Assembly: GCA_027483895.1 (NCBI GenBank)
Contig: JAIXTP010000035.1
Coordinates: 1 to 64,000, forward strand
Length of the DNA: 64,000 nt
Source: Hyphomicrobiales bacterium
Lineage (GTDB): Bacteria; Pseudomonadota; Alphaproteobacteria; Rhizobiales; Beijerinckiaceae
Reading direction: 5' to 3'
Shown: positions 46,190 through 57,033 of the stretch, one piece after another
How the letters are laid out: each line of letters starts with the position of its first letter
Numbering within the stretch: the stretch's first letter is position 1
The notes under the pieces: model-generated
Told to the model about the DNA's origin: nothing
The model's input: the letters and a program-made list of their open reading frames with translations, nothing else
Databases searched by the model: none
Made by a program: the position numbers and the translations under genes

Positions 46190-46792
46190 ATGACGCACGC
46201 CGACGATACCGAGAATACCGAGAACCGCATCGATTATTCCCAGCGGCCGAAGCCCTTCGGCCGCGAGGTGATCTTCCGGCTGGACCCGCAGCATCTCTAT
46301 GTCGATTCCGGGCGGCGGCAGGAGCACATCCCCTATCGCGACATCGCGTCGATCCGGCTCGTCTATGAGCCGAAGAACATCACGAGCGGCTTCCGCACGA
46401 CCCTGACCACCAAGGCGGGTCGGACGGTGACCTTCACCAATCTCGATTGGAAGAGCTATCTCGAATACGAGCGCCGCGACGGGGCCTATGCCGCGCTGGT
46501 CACGGCGCTGCTCGACAAGGCGGGACGGTTCAATCCCGACCTCGTCTGCATCGGCGGCCGGCCGCCTCTTCTGTGGGGCCTCACCGCGCTCGTCGGCACG
46601 GCGACCTTCGCCGGCATGGTCGCGGCCGTGGGCTGGGCGCTGCTTCAGGGGTATTGGACCTACGGCCTGCTCGCGACCGTCTTCCTGATCCCCTTCACCT
46701 ATCAGATCCACGGCATGATCATGCGGAACCGGCCGTTGCGCTTCGGCCCGCAGGAGCCGCCGATGCAGCTCCTGCCGGCCGTGAAGGCCTGA
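46190..46792 (+). CDS. Hypothetical inner-membrane protein
   Basis: A 200-residue protein. The N-terminal 120 residues look like a PH-like beta-rich cytoplasmic domain (VIFRLDPQHLYVDSGRRQEH, ITSGFRTTLTTKAGRTVTF). Two transmembrane helices follow (about residues 127-152 and 156-176) and then a short tail. No enzyme motif is seen. It is 41 bases downstream of the exported Cys protein and convergent with the stress-protein gene. The function is unknown. Confidence 0.7.
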   Translation: MTHADDTENTENRIDYSQRPKPFGREVIFRLDPQHLYVDSGRRQEHIPYRDIASIRLVYEPKNITSGFRTTLTTKAGRTVTFTNLDWKSYLEYERRDGAYAALVTALLDKAGRFNPDLVCIGGRPPLLWGLTALVGTATFAGMVAAVGWALLQGYWTYGLLATVFLIPFTYQIHGMIMRNRPLRFGPQEPPMQLLPAVKA

Positions 46793-46799
46793 AGCGGGA

Positions 46800-47237
46800 T
46801 CAGCCCTCCTCGCCCGTCCGCACCACCAGCACCGAGCACGGCGCGTGGCGCACGATGGTCGCGGCGTTCGAGCCGAGGAGATAGGTCGACATCGCGGGAC
46901 GGTGGGAGCCGACGACGATCAGGTCCGTCTTGGTCTTTTCCGCCTCGGCCAGAACCTCGTTGTAGACCGAGCCCATGCGCACGGCGGCGGTCACCTTGTC
47001 CCGCGCGATCGGCAGCGAAGCGACGAGTTCCTCGAGCTTCTTCTCCGCGTCGCCCTGCTGCTCCTCGTCGAAGGAAGGCGGCACATATTCCATGAAGGTC
47101 ACGGGCAGGATCGAGCGGACATAAACGACGTGGAGCGACGCGCCCGTCATGCCGGCGAGCGCCAGCGCCTTGTCGAGCGCGGGCCGCACCACTTCGAGCT
47201 CGCTCAGATCGACGGGGACGAGGATGGAATGGAACAT
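46800..47237 (-). CDS. Universal stress protein
   Basis: A 145-residue UspA-fold protein. The ATP-binding motif G-2x-G-9x-G-(S/T) is seen only loosely in VVGSHRPAMSTYLLGSNAATIV, and VPVDLSELE is the N-terminal phosphate-loop part. It is likely cytoplasmic and stress-induced. It is divergent from the MFS gene, with 165 bases between them. Confidence 0.9.
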   Translation of the reverse strand: MFHSILVPVDLSELEVVRPALDKALALAGMTGASLHVVYVRSILPVTFMEYVPPSFDEEQQGDAEKKLEELVASLPIARDKVTAAVRMGSVYNEVLAEAEKTKTDLIVVGSHRPAMSTYLLGSNAATIVRHAPCSVLVVRTGEEG

Positions 47238-47402
47238 GGGGGAGCCCCTTCGGCTTATGACGTTACGGCAAGGCTAACATGCACGGCCTTGGCCGCACAG
47301 GCCATGCAGGGTGAGCGCGTCGGCTCTGCACGTCTTTGATTTGACACAAAGAGCCGTCGCACGGCACGGTCTCGCCACCCGAAGGTCGAGGACCCCTCCC
47401 CC

Positions 47403-48632
47403 ATGTCGTCCGTCCCTACCGCGCCCGCTCGACCGGGGAGCCTCGCAGGCCTGAGCGCCTCGCCCGTCGCCTTCCTCATGGCGATGAACTTCATCAACTT
47501 CCTCGGCTTCGCCGGCTGGTCCGCGCTGCTCAACAATTTCGCGCGCGAGGCCGTGGGCTTCACGGGCGCGGAGATGGGGCTGCTCCAGTCCGTCCGCGAG
47601 ATCCCGGGACTCCTGTCCTTCACCGCCGTGCTGTGGCTGCTTCTCGTCCGCGAACAGACGCTCGCTTATGCGAGCCTGATCCTGCTCGGCATCGGCGTGG
47701 GAATCACGGGGCTCTACCCGTCCCTCATCGGCCTGTTGCTGACGACGACGCTGATGTCGGTCGGCTTCCATTATCTCGAGACGATGAACCATTCGCTGTC
47801 GCTGCAGCTGCTGCCGAAGCAGGAAGCGCCGAAGCTGATGGGCCGCATCGCGGGCGCGGCCGCGGCGGCTCAGCTCATCGCCTTCGGCGGCATCGCGCTG
47901 GTCTGGCGCGTCTTCGAGCCGGGTTTCAACGCGCTCTACGTGGCCGTGGGCTTCAGCTGCGTGGTTCTCGCGCTCGCCTCGATGCTTCTGTTCAAGAAGT
48001 TCGACGGCACCGTCCCGCAGCGCAAGGACCTGTTCATGCGCCGGCGCTACTGGCTCTATTACATGCTCACCTTCATGAGCGGAGCCCGTCGGCAGATCTT
48101 CATGGCCTTCGGCGGCTTCCTGATGGTCGACCGGTTCGGCTACGACGTCACCGCCATTTCGCTGCTCTTCCTCGTCACCTGTTCGGTGAACATCTTCGCC
48201 GCCCCGTGGCTCGGCAGCCTCGTCTCGCGTCTGGGCGAGCGCCGCACGATCATGATGGAGAACATCAGCCTGATCGTAGTCTTCGCGGGCTATGCCGCGG
48301 CCTCCACCGGCGCCTTCGGCGGTATGGGCGGCTGGATCGCGGGCCTGCTCTATGTGGTGGACGGGGTGTTCTTCACGCTCGTGATCGCCCAGCGCACCTA
48401 TTTCCAGAAGATCGCCGACGCCGAGGACATGGCCCCCACCGCGGGCGTCGCCTTCACCATCAACCATATCGCGGCGGTGGTGATCCCGGTCGTGTTCGGC
48501 CTCATCTGGCTGTGGAGCCCGGCCGTGGTGTTTCTGATCGGAGCGGGCATCGCGACGGGCTCGCTGGGCCTGTCCTTCCTCGTCCCCCAGAACCCCGCCC
48601 GAGGCCGCGAGACGATCTTCGCCCAGGGGTGA
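47403..48632 (+). CDS. MFS transporter
   Basis: A 409-residue protein with about 12 hydrophobic helices and a basic central loop (FKKFDGTVPQRKDLFMRRRYW), the layout of the major facilitator superfamily. The substrate cannot be told from the sequence. It ends 19 bases before repeat cluster 4 and is convergent with the ferredoxin reductase gene. Confidence 0.82.
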   Translation: MSSVPTAPARPGSLAGLSASPVAFLMAMNFINFLGFAGWSALLNNFAREAVGFTGAEMGLLQSVREIPGLLSFTAVLWLLLVREQTLAYASLILLGIGVGITGLYPSLIGLLLTTTLMSVGFHYLETMNHSLSLQLLPKQEAPKLMGRIAGAAAAAQLIAFGGIALVWRVFEPGFNALYVAVGFSCVVLALASMLLFKKFDGTVPQRKDLFMRRRYWLYYMLTFMSGARRQIFMAFGGFLMVDRFGYDVTAISLLFLVTCSVNIFAAPWLGSLVSRLGERRTIMMENISLIVVFAGYAAASTGAFGGMGGWIAGLLYVVDGVFFTLVIAQRTYFQKIADAEDMAPTAGVAFTINHIAAVVIPVVFGLIWLWSPAVVFLIGAGIATGSLGLSFLVPQNPARGRETIFAQG

Positions 48633-48651
48633 GACGGCCGGAGGGTCCCCC

Positions 48652-48754
48652 CCGTCATTGCGAGCGAAGCGAAGCAATCCAGACGACGCCTGCCGAAGTG
48701 CTCGATGCCGGCGTTTTCTGGATTGCTTCGTCGCTTCGCTCCTCGCAATGACGG
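48652..48754. repeat. Dispersed palindromic repeat, single type A unit
   Basis: One type A unit with long complementary ends: ccgtcattgcgagcgaagcg at one side and ctcgcaatgacgg at the other. It lies between the convergent MFS and reductase genes, where a long hairpin could serve as a two-way transcription end. Confidence 0.85.
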
Positions 48755-48766
48755 CGAAGAACGCCG

Positions 48767-50692
<1,926 letters not shown>

Positions 50693-52003
50693 TCAGGTCT
50701 CGCCGCGCTCCGCCCGCAGCCTTGCCCACCAGTCGAGCCGCTTGCGGATCTCGCGCTCGAAGCCCCGTTCCACGGGATCGTAGAAGCGGCGGCGCCCGAG
50801 CTTTTCGGGGAAATAGTTCTGGCCGGAAAAGGCGTCGGGCTCGTCATGGTCGTAGCGATAGCCCTCGCCGTAGCCCTCCTGCCGCATCAGCTTCGTCGGC
50901 GCATTCAGGATGGTCTTGGGCGGGGCGAGCGAACCGCCCTCCTTGGCCGCGCGCAGCGCGGTCTTCCACGCCGTGTAGACCGCGTTCGATTTGGGCGCCG
51001 TCGCGAGATAGACCGCCGCTTCCGCCAGCGCGAGTTCGCCTTCAGGCGAGCCCAGAAAATCATAGGCGTCCTTCACCGCATTGGCGACGGCCAGCGCCTG
51101 CGGGTCGGCGAGGCCTATATCCTCCACCGCCATGCGGACGAGACGACGGGCGAGGAAGAGCGGGTTCTCGCCCGCATCGATCATCCGCGCGAGCCAATAG
51201 AGCGCCGCATCGGGATCCGACCCGCGGATGGATTTGTGCAGGGCCGAGATCAGGTTGTAATGTCCGTCCTCGCTCTTGTCGTAGAGCGGCGCGCGGCGCT
51301 GCACGATCTCGACGAGCGCTGCGGGCGTGAAGACCTCGCCGGGCTTGGCCGAGCGCCACACCTCCTCGGCCAGCGTCAGCGCCGCCCGCCCGTCCCCGTC
51401 CGCCATGCCCGCCAGCGCGGTCCGCGCTTCGGCATCGAGCGGCAGCGGCTTGCCCTGCACCTCCTCGGCGCGGTCGAAGAGCCTGAGGATCGCGTCCTCG
51501 TCGAGGCTGCGGAAGGTCAGCACCCGCGCCCGCGACAGAAGCGCGGCGTTGAGTTCGAAGGAGGGGTTCTCCGTCGTCGCCCCGACCAGCGTGACGGTGC
51601 CGTCCTCCATCACGGGCAGAAACGCGTCCTGCTGGGCGCGATTGAAACGGTGGATCTCGTCGACGAAGAGCAGCGTGCCCCGCCCCGCCGCGCGCCGCGC
51701 ACGGGCACCCTCGAACACCTTCTTGAGATCCGCCACGCCCGAGAAGATCGCCGAGATCGGCTCGAAATGGAGCGTCGTCTCGCCCGCGAGCAGCCGCGCG
51801 AGCGTCGTCTTTCCGGTTCCCGGCGGCCCCCAGAAGATCAGCGAGCCGAGCGTGCCGGATGCGATCAGCCGCGTCAGCGCCCCGTCCGGCCCGACGAGAT
51901 GGTCCTGCCCCACCACATCGGCGAGTTTCTGCGGCCGCATGCGGTCGGCGAGCGGCCGCGGCGCTTCCTGCTCCAGACCCGCGGACGTGAAGAGGTTGCT
52001 CAT
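50693..52003 (-). CDS. rarA: Replication-associated recombination protein A
   Basis: A 436-residue AAA+ protein related to clamp loaders and RuvB that acts at stalled forks. Walker A is GPPGTGKTT, Walker B is LLFVDEIHRFN, and the tetramerisation domain follows (SPEGELALAEAAVYLATAPKSN). It is 10 bases downstream of the Deg-protease gene, so they are probably co-transcribed. Confidence 0.95.
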   Translation of the reverse strand: MSNLFTSAGLEQEAPRPLADRMRPQKLADVVGQDHLVGPDGALTRLIASGTLGSLIFWGPPGTGKTTLARLLAGETTLHFEPISAIFSGVADLKKVFEGARARRAAGRGTLLFVDEIHRFNRAQQDAFLPVMEDGTVTLVGATTENPSFELNAALLSRARVLTFRSLDEDAILRLFDRAEEVQGKPLPLDAEARTALAGMADGDGRAALTLAEEVWRSAKPGEVFTPAALVEIVQRRAPLYDKSEDGHYNLISALHKSIRGSDPDAALYWLARMIDAGENPLFLARRLVRMAVEDIGLADPQALAVANAVKDAYDFLGSPEGELALAEAAVYLATAPKSNAVYTAWKTALRAAKEGGSLAPPKTILNAPTKLMRQEGYGEGYRYDHDEPDAFSGQNYFPEKLGRRRFYDPVERGFEREIRKRLDWWARLRAERGET

Positions 52004-52013
52004 GCCCGCCGCC

Positions 52014-53408
52014 TCACCCGCCCACGGCGGTCGTCACGACCTGCCCGCCGCGGGAGATCGTGAGCTTCCAATAATAGTTCCGCGGCTTGGAGAGCTTTTC
52101 GAGATCGCGGGAGGAGGCCACCCGCTCGCCGTCGACCATCAGGATGATGTCGCCGCGCTGCATGCCGAGTTCGGCCGCGGGCGAGCGTTCGGCGACATTC
52201 GTCACCGCCACGCCCTCGGCCGAGACTTCGAGCGACAATTCGTCGGCCAGCGCAGGCGAGAGATTGGCCACCGTGAGCCCCGCGAGCGGCCAACGCCCGC
52301 GCAGGGTCACCGGATCGCGCGGCCGCGTCTCGGGCGGCGGTGCGAGCGCCAGCGCGCCCGTCATCGTCCGGCCGCCGCGCCTCCAGGCGAGTTCCGCCGT
52401 GCCCCCCACCGCCTTGGTCCCGAGCCGGAAACCGAAAGCATCGGGTGATTCCACCTGCTGGCCGTCGAAGCCGACGATCACGTCGCCCGCCCGCAGCCCC
52501 GCCCCGGCCGCCGGGCTCCGCTCCGTCACGGCGGCGACCAACGCCCCCGCAGGCCTTTCCAGCCCGAGGCTCTCGGCGAGATCGGGCGTCACCGGCTGCA
52601 GCCGCGCGCCGAACCACGGACGGCGGACCACGCTGCTGCCGCCCTTGGCCGAGGCGAGCACCGTCTTCACCATCGCGCTCGGTATGGCGAAGCCGATGCC
52701 GTGGCTTCCGCCGGACTGCGAGAAGATGGCCGTATTGATGCCCACGAGCCGCCCCGCGGTGTCGACGAGCGCGCCGCCCGAATTGCCGGGATTGATGGCG
52801 GCGTCCGTCTGGATGAAGAACTGATAGTCGGTGATCCCGACCTCGGTCCGCGCCAGCGCGGAGACGATGCCCTGCGTCACCGTCTGCCCGACGCCGAAGG
52901 GATTGCCGACCGCGATCACGAAATCCCCGACCTCGAGCGCGTCGGAATCGCCCGTCTCGATGGCGGAAAACGGCCCCGGCCCCTTTACGCGCAGAATCGC
53001 GAGATCGGTCCGCTGATCGCGCAGCACCACCTCGGCCTCGAATTCGCGCCGGTCGTTCAGCGCCACCTTCACCTCGGTCATGTTCTCGATGACGTGATGA
53101 TTCGTGACGACGAGGCCCGACGGATCGACGATCACGCCCGATCCGGCGGAGCGTTGGACGCGTTCGCGCGGCAGCCCGAATTCCCCGCCGAAGAACCGGC
53201 GGAGCATCGGATCGTCCATGAAGGGATGGCGCGGCGCCCGTTCCACCCGCGCGCCGTAGACATTGACCACGGACGGCGCGACCCGCTTCACCACGGGCGC
53301 GAAGGTCATCTTCACCTGCGCCGGAGCGCTCGGTACCACGCCCTGCGCCCGGACCGGACCGGCGGCGTGAAGACCCGCGACGAACAGGGCGGCGAGCAAG
53401 AGGCGCAT
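52014..53408 (-). CDS. Periplasmic Deg-type serine protease with two PDZ domains
   Basis: A 464-residue exported protease/chaperone. After a signal (LLLAALFVAGLHAAGPVRA) comes a trypsin-like domain with H105 (TNHHVI), D135 (RTDLAIL) and S210 (NPGNSGGAL), then two PDZ domains (ERSPAAGAGLRAGDVIVGFD and ERSPAAELGMQRGDIILMVD). ATG 53408 is supported by GGAGGG. It is divergent from lexA; the LexA operator lies 69 bases upstream of its start and might influence it. Confidence 0.92.
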   Translation of the reverse strand: MRLLLAALFVAGLHAAGPVRAQGVVPSAPAQVKMTFAPVVKRVAPSVVNVYGARVERAPRHPFMDDPMLRRFFGGEFGLPRERVQRSAGSGVIVDPSGLVVTNHHVIENMTEVKVALNDRREFEAEVVLRDQRTDLAILRVKGPGPFSAIETGDSDALEVGDFVIAVGNPFGVGQTVTQGIVSALARTEVGITDYQFFIQTDAAINPGNSGGALVDTAGRLVGINTAIFSQSGGSHGIGFAIPSAMVKTVLASAKGGSSVVRRPWFGARLQPVTPDLAESLGLERPAGALVAAVTERSPAAGAGLRAGDVIVGFDGQQVESPDAFGFRLGTKAVGGTAELAWRRGGRTMTGALALAPPPETRPRDPVTLRGRWPLAGLTVANLSPALADELSLEVSAEGVAVTNVAERSPAAELGMQRGDIILMVDGERVASSRDLEKLSKPRNYYWKLTISRGGQVVTTAVGG

Positions 53409-53476
53409 GGGCCCTCCGGAGTTGATGATCCCGATATAGGCGCATCGCGGGCCGATCGGAAGCGTCGGAGCTTGAA

Positions 53477-53506
53477 GAACACACAGCGAACATGTAGCTT
53501 GTGTTC
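53477..53506. promoter_or_regulatory. LexA operator in the lexA promoter region
   Basis: GAAC (53477-53480), seven bases, GAAC (53488-53491) is the alphaproteobacterial direct-repeat SOS box. A third half-site, GTTC, lies at 53503-53506. In addition GAACACA (53477-53483) and TGTGTTC (53500-53506) form a perfect inverted repeat 16 bases apart. The position, 60-90 bases upstream of lexA, fits autoregulation. Confidence 0.8.
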
Positions 53507-53565
53507 GCCTTTTGTTTTTTCGAGTCGCGGCGGCTCGAGAGGTTCGATCAGGGAACGGCGGCACG

Positions 53566-54276
53566 ATGCTGACGCGCAAGCAGTACGAGCTTCTGAGGTT
53601 CATTCAGGACCGCTTGCGGGAGGACGGAGTTCCTCCCTCCTTCGACGAGATGAAGGAGGCGCTCGATCTGCGCTCGAAGTCGGGCATCCACCGGCTGATC
53701 ACGGCGCTGGAGGAGCGCGGATTCATCCGTCGCCTTCCGAACCGCGCCCGCGCGATCGAGATCGTGAAACTGCCCGAACAGGCCGTCCCCGGCGCGGCAC
53801 CCCGCGGCCGCTTCACGCCGAACGTCATCGAAGGCTCGCTCGGCCGCATCCGGCCGGTCCACACGCCCGCCCCGGATGCCGACCATCGGGTGGACTTCGT
53901 CTCGATCCCGGTCATGGGCCGGATCGCGGCGGGCACGCCGATCAGCGCCATCCAGACGCGCAGCTCCACCCTGTCGCTTCCGCCCGACATGCTGGGCAAC
54001 GGCGAGCATTTCGCACTCGAAGTCCGCGGCGACTCGATGATCGAGGCGGGCATCAACGACGGCGACACCGTCATCATCCGCCGGCAGGACTCCGCCGATA
54101 CGGGCGACATCGTCGTTGCCCTCATCGACGACGAGGAAGCGACGCTGAAGCGGCTGCGCAAGCGCGGCTCCTCCATCGCGCTCGAAGCCGCGAACCCGGC
54201 TTACGAGACCCGCGTGCTCGGCCCCGACCGCGTCCGCATTCAGGGCCGGCTGGTCAATCTGTTCCGTCGCTACTGA
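53566..54276 (+). CDS. lexA: LexA repressor
   Basis: A 236-residue SOS repressor and autoprotease. The winged-helix N-terminus is [17 protein letters not shown] with recognition helix region [19 protein letters not shown]. The cleavage site is A122-G123 (GRIAAGTP) and the catalytic dyad is S157 (GDSMIEAG) and K195 (ATLKRL). ATG 53566 is the family start. RecA-stimulated cleavage would release the boxes at 53477 and 6878. Confidence 0.97.
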   Translation: MLTRKQYELLRFIQDRLREDGVPPSFDEMKEALDLRSKSGIHRLITALEERGFIRRLPNRARAIEIVKLPEQAVPGAAPRGRFTPNVIEGSLGRIRPVHTPAPDADHRVDFVSIPVMGRIAAGTPISAIQTRSSTLSLPPDMLGNGEHFALEVRGDSMIEAGINDGDTVIIRRQDSADTGDIVVALIDDEEATLKRLRKRGSSIALEAANPAYETRVLGPDRVRIQGRLVNLFRRY

Positions 54277-54282
54277 AAGCCT

Positions 54283-54308
54283 CGCGCTCCGCCCTCCGGC
54301 GGAGCGCG
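54283..54308. terminator. Hairpin between convergent lexA and aminotransferase genes
   Basis: A perfect 11-base stem (cgcgctccgcc / ggcggagcgcg) with a ctcc loop fills the 33-base gap between the two stop codons. The T runs are short, but the position argues for a two-way terminator. Confidence 0.65.
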
Positions 54309-54309
54309 T

Positions 54310-55500
54310 TCACTTCCTGAAGGCCGCGAGGCGCTCGATCGTGCCCCGGCAATCGGCCTCGGTGCCGGCGAAGGACAGCCGCAGATAGCGGTGTCCGCGC
54401 TCACGGTCGAAATCGACGCCCGGCGTGGCCGCCACGCCGGTCTCTTCCAGTAGCCGGCGGCAATAGGCCATCGAGTCGTTCGTGTACCGGCCGACATCCA
54501 GATAGATGTAGAAGGCGCCGTCCGCGGGCAGGAAATCGCCGTAGCCGATGCGCGGCAGCTCGTTCATGAACAAGGCGCGGTTCCGGGCATAACCGGCTTT
54601 GATCTCTTCCAATTCCTCGACGGCATCGAAGGCCGCCTCGGCCGCGATCTGGCTCAGATGCGGAGCGGAAATATAGAGGCTCTGCGAGAGCCGCTCCACC
54701 GGCCGCACGAGGCTTTCGGGCAACACGAGCCAGCCGATCCGCCAGCCGGTCATGCAGTAATATTTGGAGAACGAGTTCACGACGACGGCATCCGCGTCGA
54801 ATTCGAGCGCCGTGCGCGCGGGGCCTTCATAGGTCAGCCCGTGATAGATCTCGTCCGAAATCAGCCAGATCCCCGCGCGGCGGCAAGTCTCGCCCAGCGC
54901 GCGCAGCGCATCGGCCGGCATCATGGTGCCCGACGGATTGGCCGGGCTCATGACGAGCACGCCCGCGAGCCGCGCTTCGGCATGCGCACGCTCGACGGCC
55001 TCGGCCGTCACGATCCAGCCGGTCGCGGCGGAGGTCTCGATCTCGACGGCGACGAGGCCCAAGGCTTCGAGCGTGTTCCGATAGGCCGGATAGCCCGGGG
55101 ATGAGATCGCCACCCGCGCGCCGGGGTCGAACATCGCGAGGAAGGAGAGGATGAAACCCGCCGACGATCCCGTCGTCACCGCGATCCGCTCGGCCGGCAC
55201 TTCGACCCCGTAGGCATCGCGGTAATGGCGCCCGATCCGTTCGCGCAGGGAGCGCAGGCCGAGCGCTTCGGTATAGCCGATGCGCCCGACTTCGAGCGCC
55301 CGCATCGCGGCCTCCCGCACGGTGCGCGGCGCGGGCGCGCCCGGCTGGCCCACTTCCATATGCAGCACCGAGCGGCCTTCGCGCTCCATCGCGCCCGCGG
55401 CGGCCATGACGTCCATCGCGATGAAGGGCGACACCGCGCCGCGGCGGGACGGCGCGCGTCCCGTGATTGCCGCCACGCCCTTGCCTTGATCGATGGTCAT
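54310..55500 (-). CDS. PLP-dependent aminotransferase, class I/II
   Basis: A 396-residue fold-type I aminotransferase. SPANPSGT, ISDEIYHGL and the PLP-lysine motif SFSKYYCMTGWRIGW are intact. The amino acid substrate cannot be fixed from sequence. It starts at ATG 55500, divergent from the M48 peptidase gene. Confidence 0.9.
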   Translation of the reverse strand: MTIDQGKGVAAITGRAPSRRGAVSPFIAMDVMAAAGAMEREGRSVLHMEVGQPGAPAPRTVREAAMRALEVGRIGYTEALGLRSLRERIGRHYRDAYGVEVPAERIAVTTGSSAGFILSFLAMFDPGARVAISSPGYPAYRNTLEALGLVAVEIETSAATGWIVTAEAVERAHAEARLAGVLVMSPANPSGTMMPADALRALGETCRRAGIWLISDEIYHGLTYEGPARTALEFDADAVVVNSFSKYYCMTGWRIGWLVLPESLVRPVERLSQSLYISAPHLSQIAAEAAFDAVEELEEIKAGYARNRALFMNELPRIGYGDFLPADGAFYIYLDVGRYTNDSMAYCRRLLEETGVAATPGVDFDRERGHRYLRLSFAGTEADCRGTIERLAAFRK

Positions 55501-55585
55501 GGAAAACTCCTCGCCGCGGCCGGATTTGACGGTCCGGACCCGCGGGCCTTAACTCTGCGCCTCGTCCCGAACGTCGGACTCAGGA

Positions 55586-57013
55586 ATGATCGAGGTTTTC
55601 GCGCGCACTGCTAGCAGTCGCGCCCTCCCTTCGCCAAGCGCCCGCGCGCGGACGTCCCTCGGGCGGCGTGCCGTCGCGTCCCTGTGCGCGCTGGCCGTTC
55701 TGGCCTCGACCCCCGTTCATGCCCAGCGGGCACCGACCATCATCCGCGATGCCGAGATCGAGTCGCTGATGCGCGACTATGCGGAACCGATCTTCGCCGC
55801 CGCGGGCATCTCCAAGGGGTCCGTGCAGATCATCCTGATCGGCGACCGCTCCTTCAACGCCTTCGTCGCCGACGGGCGCCGCATGTTCATCAATGTCGGC
55901 GCCATCATGGATTCCAAGACGCCGAACGAGATCATCGGCGTCATCGCGCACGAATCCGGCCACATCGCCGGCCGGCATCTCGTCCGCCTGCGCGAGCAGG
56001 CCGCCAACGCCCAGATCTTCGCGGTGGCGGGCATGCTGCTCGGTGCGGGCGCGATGATCGGCGCCGCGGCCTCCCGCGACCGGGTCGGCACGACGGGCAC
56101 CGGCATGATGGGCGCCATGACGGGGCCGGCCGAAATGGCCCGTCGCAGCATGCTGTCCTACCAGCGTTCGGAAGAGCAGGCGGCCGACCGCGCCGCGGTC
56201 GGCTATCTCGACAAGACGGGCCAGTCGTCCAAGGGGCTGCTCGAAACCTTCCGGCGCTTCCAGCAGGAATCGATGTTCCGCACCGCGAGCCTCGATCCCT
56301 ACACGATCAGCCATCCCCTCCCCGCCGAGCGCATCGCCAATCTCGAAGAGCTGGCCAAGAAGAGCGCGCATCTGAACGCGCAGGACCCGCCCGCCCGCAT
56401 CGCCCGCCACGAAATGGCCAAGGCGAAGCTGTTCGGCTTCATCGCGGGGCCCGACGAGGTGGGCCGCCGCTACCCCTTGCGCGACATGTCGCTACCCGCC
56501 CGCTACGCGCGGGCGATCGTCGACTACCGCTCGAAGAGGCTCGCCGCGGCGCTCGAGAAGATCGACGGCCTCCTCGCCGAGCAGCCCAACAATCCGTATT
56601 TCTGGGAGCTCAAGGGTCAGGCGCTGCTCGAATTCGGCCGCGCGAACGAGGCCATCCCGGCGCTCCGCCGCGCGGTGTCGCTGTCGCCGGGCGCGGTGCC
56701 GATCCGCGTCATGCTCGGTCATGCGCTCGTCGCGACTGAGAAGACGGGCTTCGTCGACGAGGCGATCCGCGAGCTTTCCAACGCCGCGGCCCGCGAGCCC
56801 GAAAACGCCGACGCCTTCCGCCATCTCGCCACCGCCTACGGCATCAAGGGCAATGTCGCGATGGCCGAACTCTCCGCCGCGCAATCCTATTTCGCGTCGG
56901 GGGACTACAAGAACGCCGCGCAGCAGGCCGCCCGCGCGCAGGATCGATTTCCGAAGAATTCGGGTCCCTGGCTGAAAGCCGAGGAGATCCTTACCTATAG
57001 ACCGCCGCGCTGA
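55586..57013 (+). CDS. Periplasmic M48 metalloprotease with TPR repeats (BepA-like)
   Basis: A 475-residue exported protein. The signal RRAVASLCALAVLASTPVHA precedes a zinc protease domain with H122-E123-S-G-H126 (IAHESGHIAGRH) and the third ligand Glu in RSEEQAADRAAVGYL. The C-terminal half holds TPR-like repeats (NNPYFWELKGQALLEFGRAN, DAFRHLATAYGIKGN). In E. coli BepA helps outer-membrane protein assembly. It is 20 bases upstream of the DsbA-like gene, likely co-transcribed. Confidence 0.92.
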   Translation: MIEVFARTASSRALPSPSARARTSLGRRAVASLCALAVLASTPVHAQRAPTIIRDAEIESLMRDYAEPIFAAAGISKGSVQIILIGDRSFNAFVADGRRMFINVGAIMDSKTPNEIIGVIAHESGHIAGRHLVRLREQAANAQIFAVAGMLLGAGAMIGAAASRDRVGTTGTGMMGAMTGPAEMARRSMLSYQRSEEQAADRAAVGYLDKTGQSSKGLLETFRRFQQESMFRTASLDPYTISHPLPAERIANLEELAKKSAHLNAQDPPARIARHEMAKAKLFGFIAGPDEVGRRYPLRDMSLPARYARAIVDYRSKRLAAALEKIDGLLAEQPNNPYFWELKGQALLEFGRANEAIPALRRAVSLSPGAVPIRVMLGHALVATEKTGFVDEAIRELSNAAAREPENADAFRHLATAYGIKGNVAMAELSAAQSYFASGDYKNAAQQAARAQDRFPKNSGPWLKAEEILTYRPPR

Positions 57014-57033
57014 GCGGCCGAGGAGAAGCCAGC

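Noticed and set aside
47253-47402. FixK/FNR-like site near tttgatttgacacaaag between the stress-protein and MFS genes
   Set aside because: Only a short CTTTG/CAAAG dyad is present and it does not match TTGAT-N4-ATCAA.
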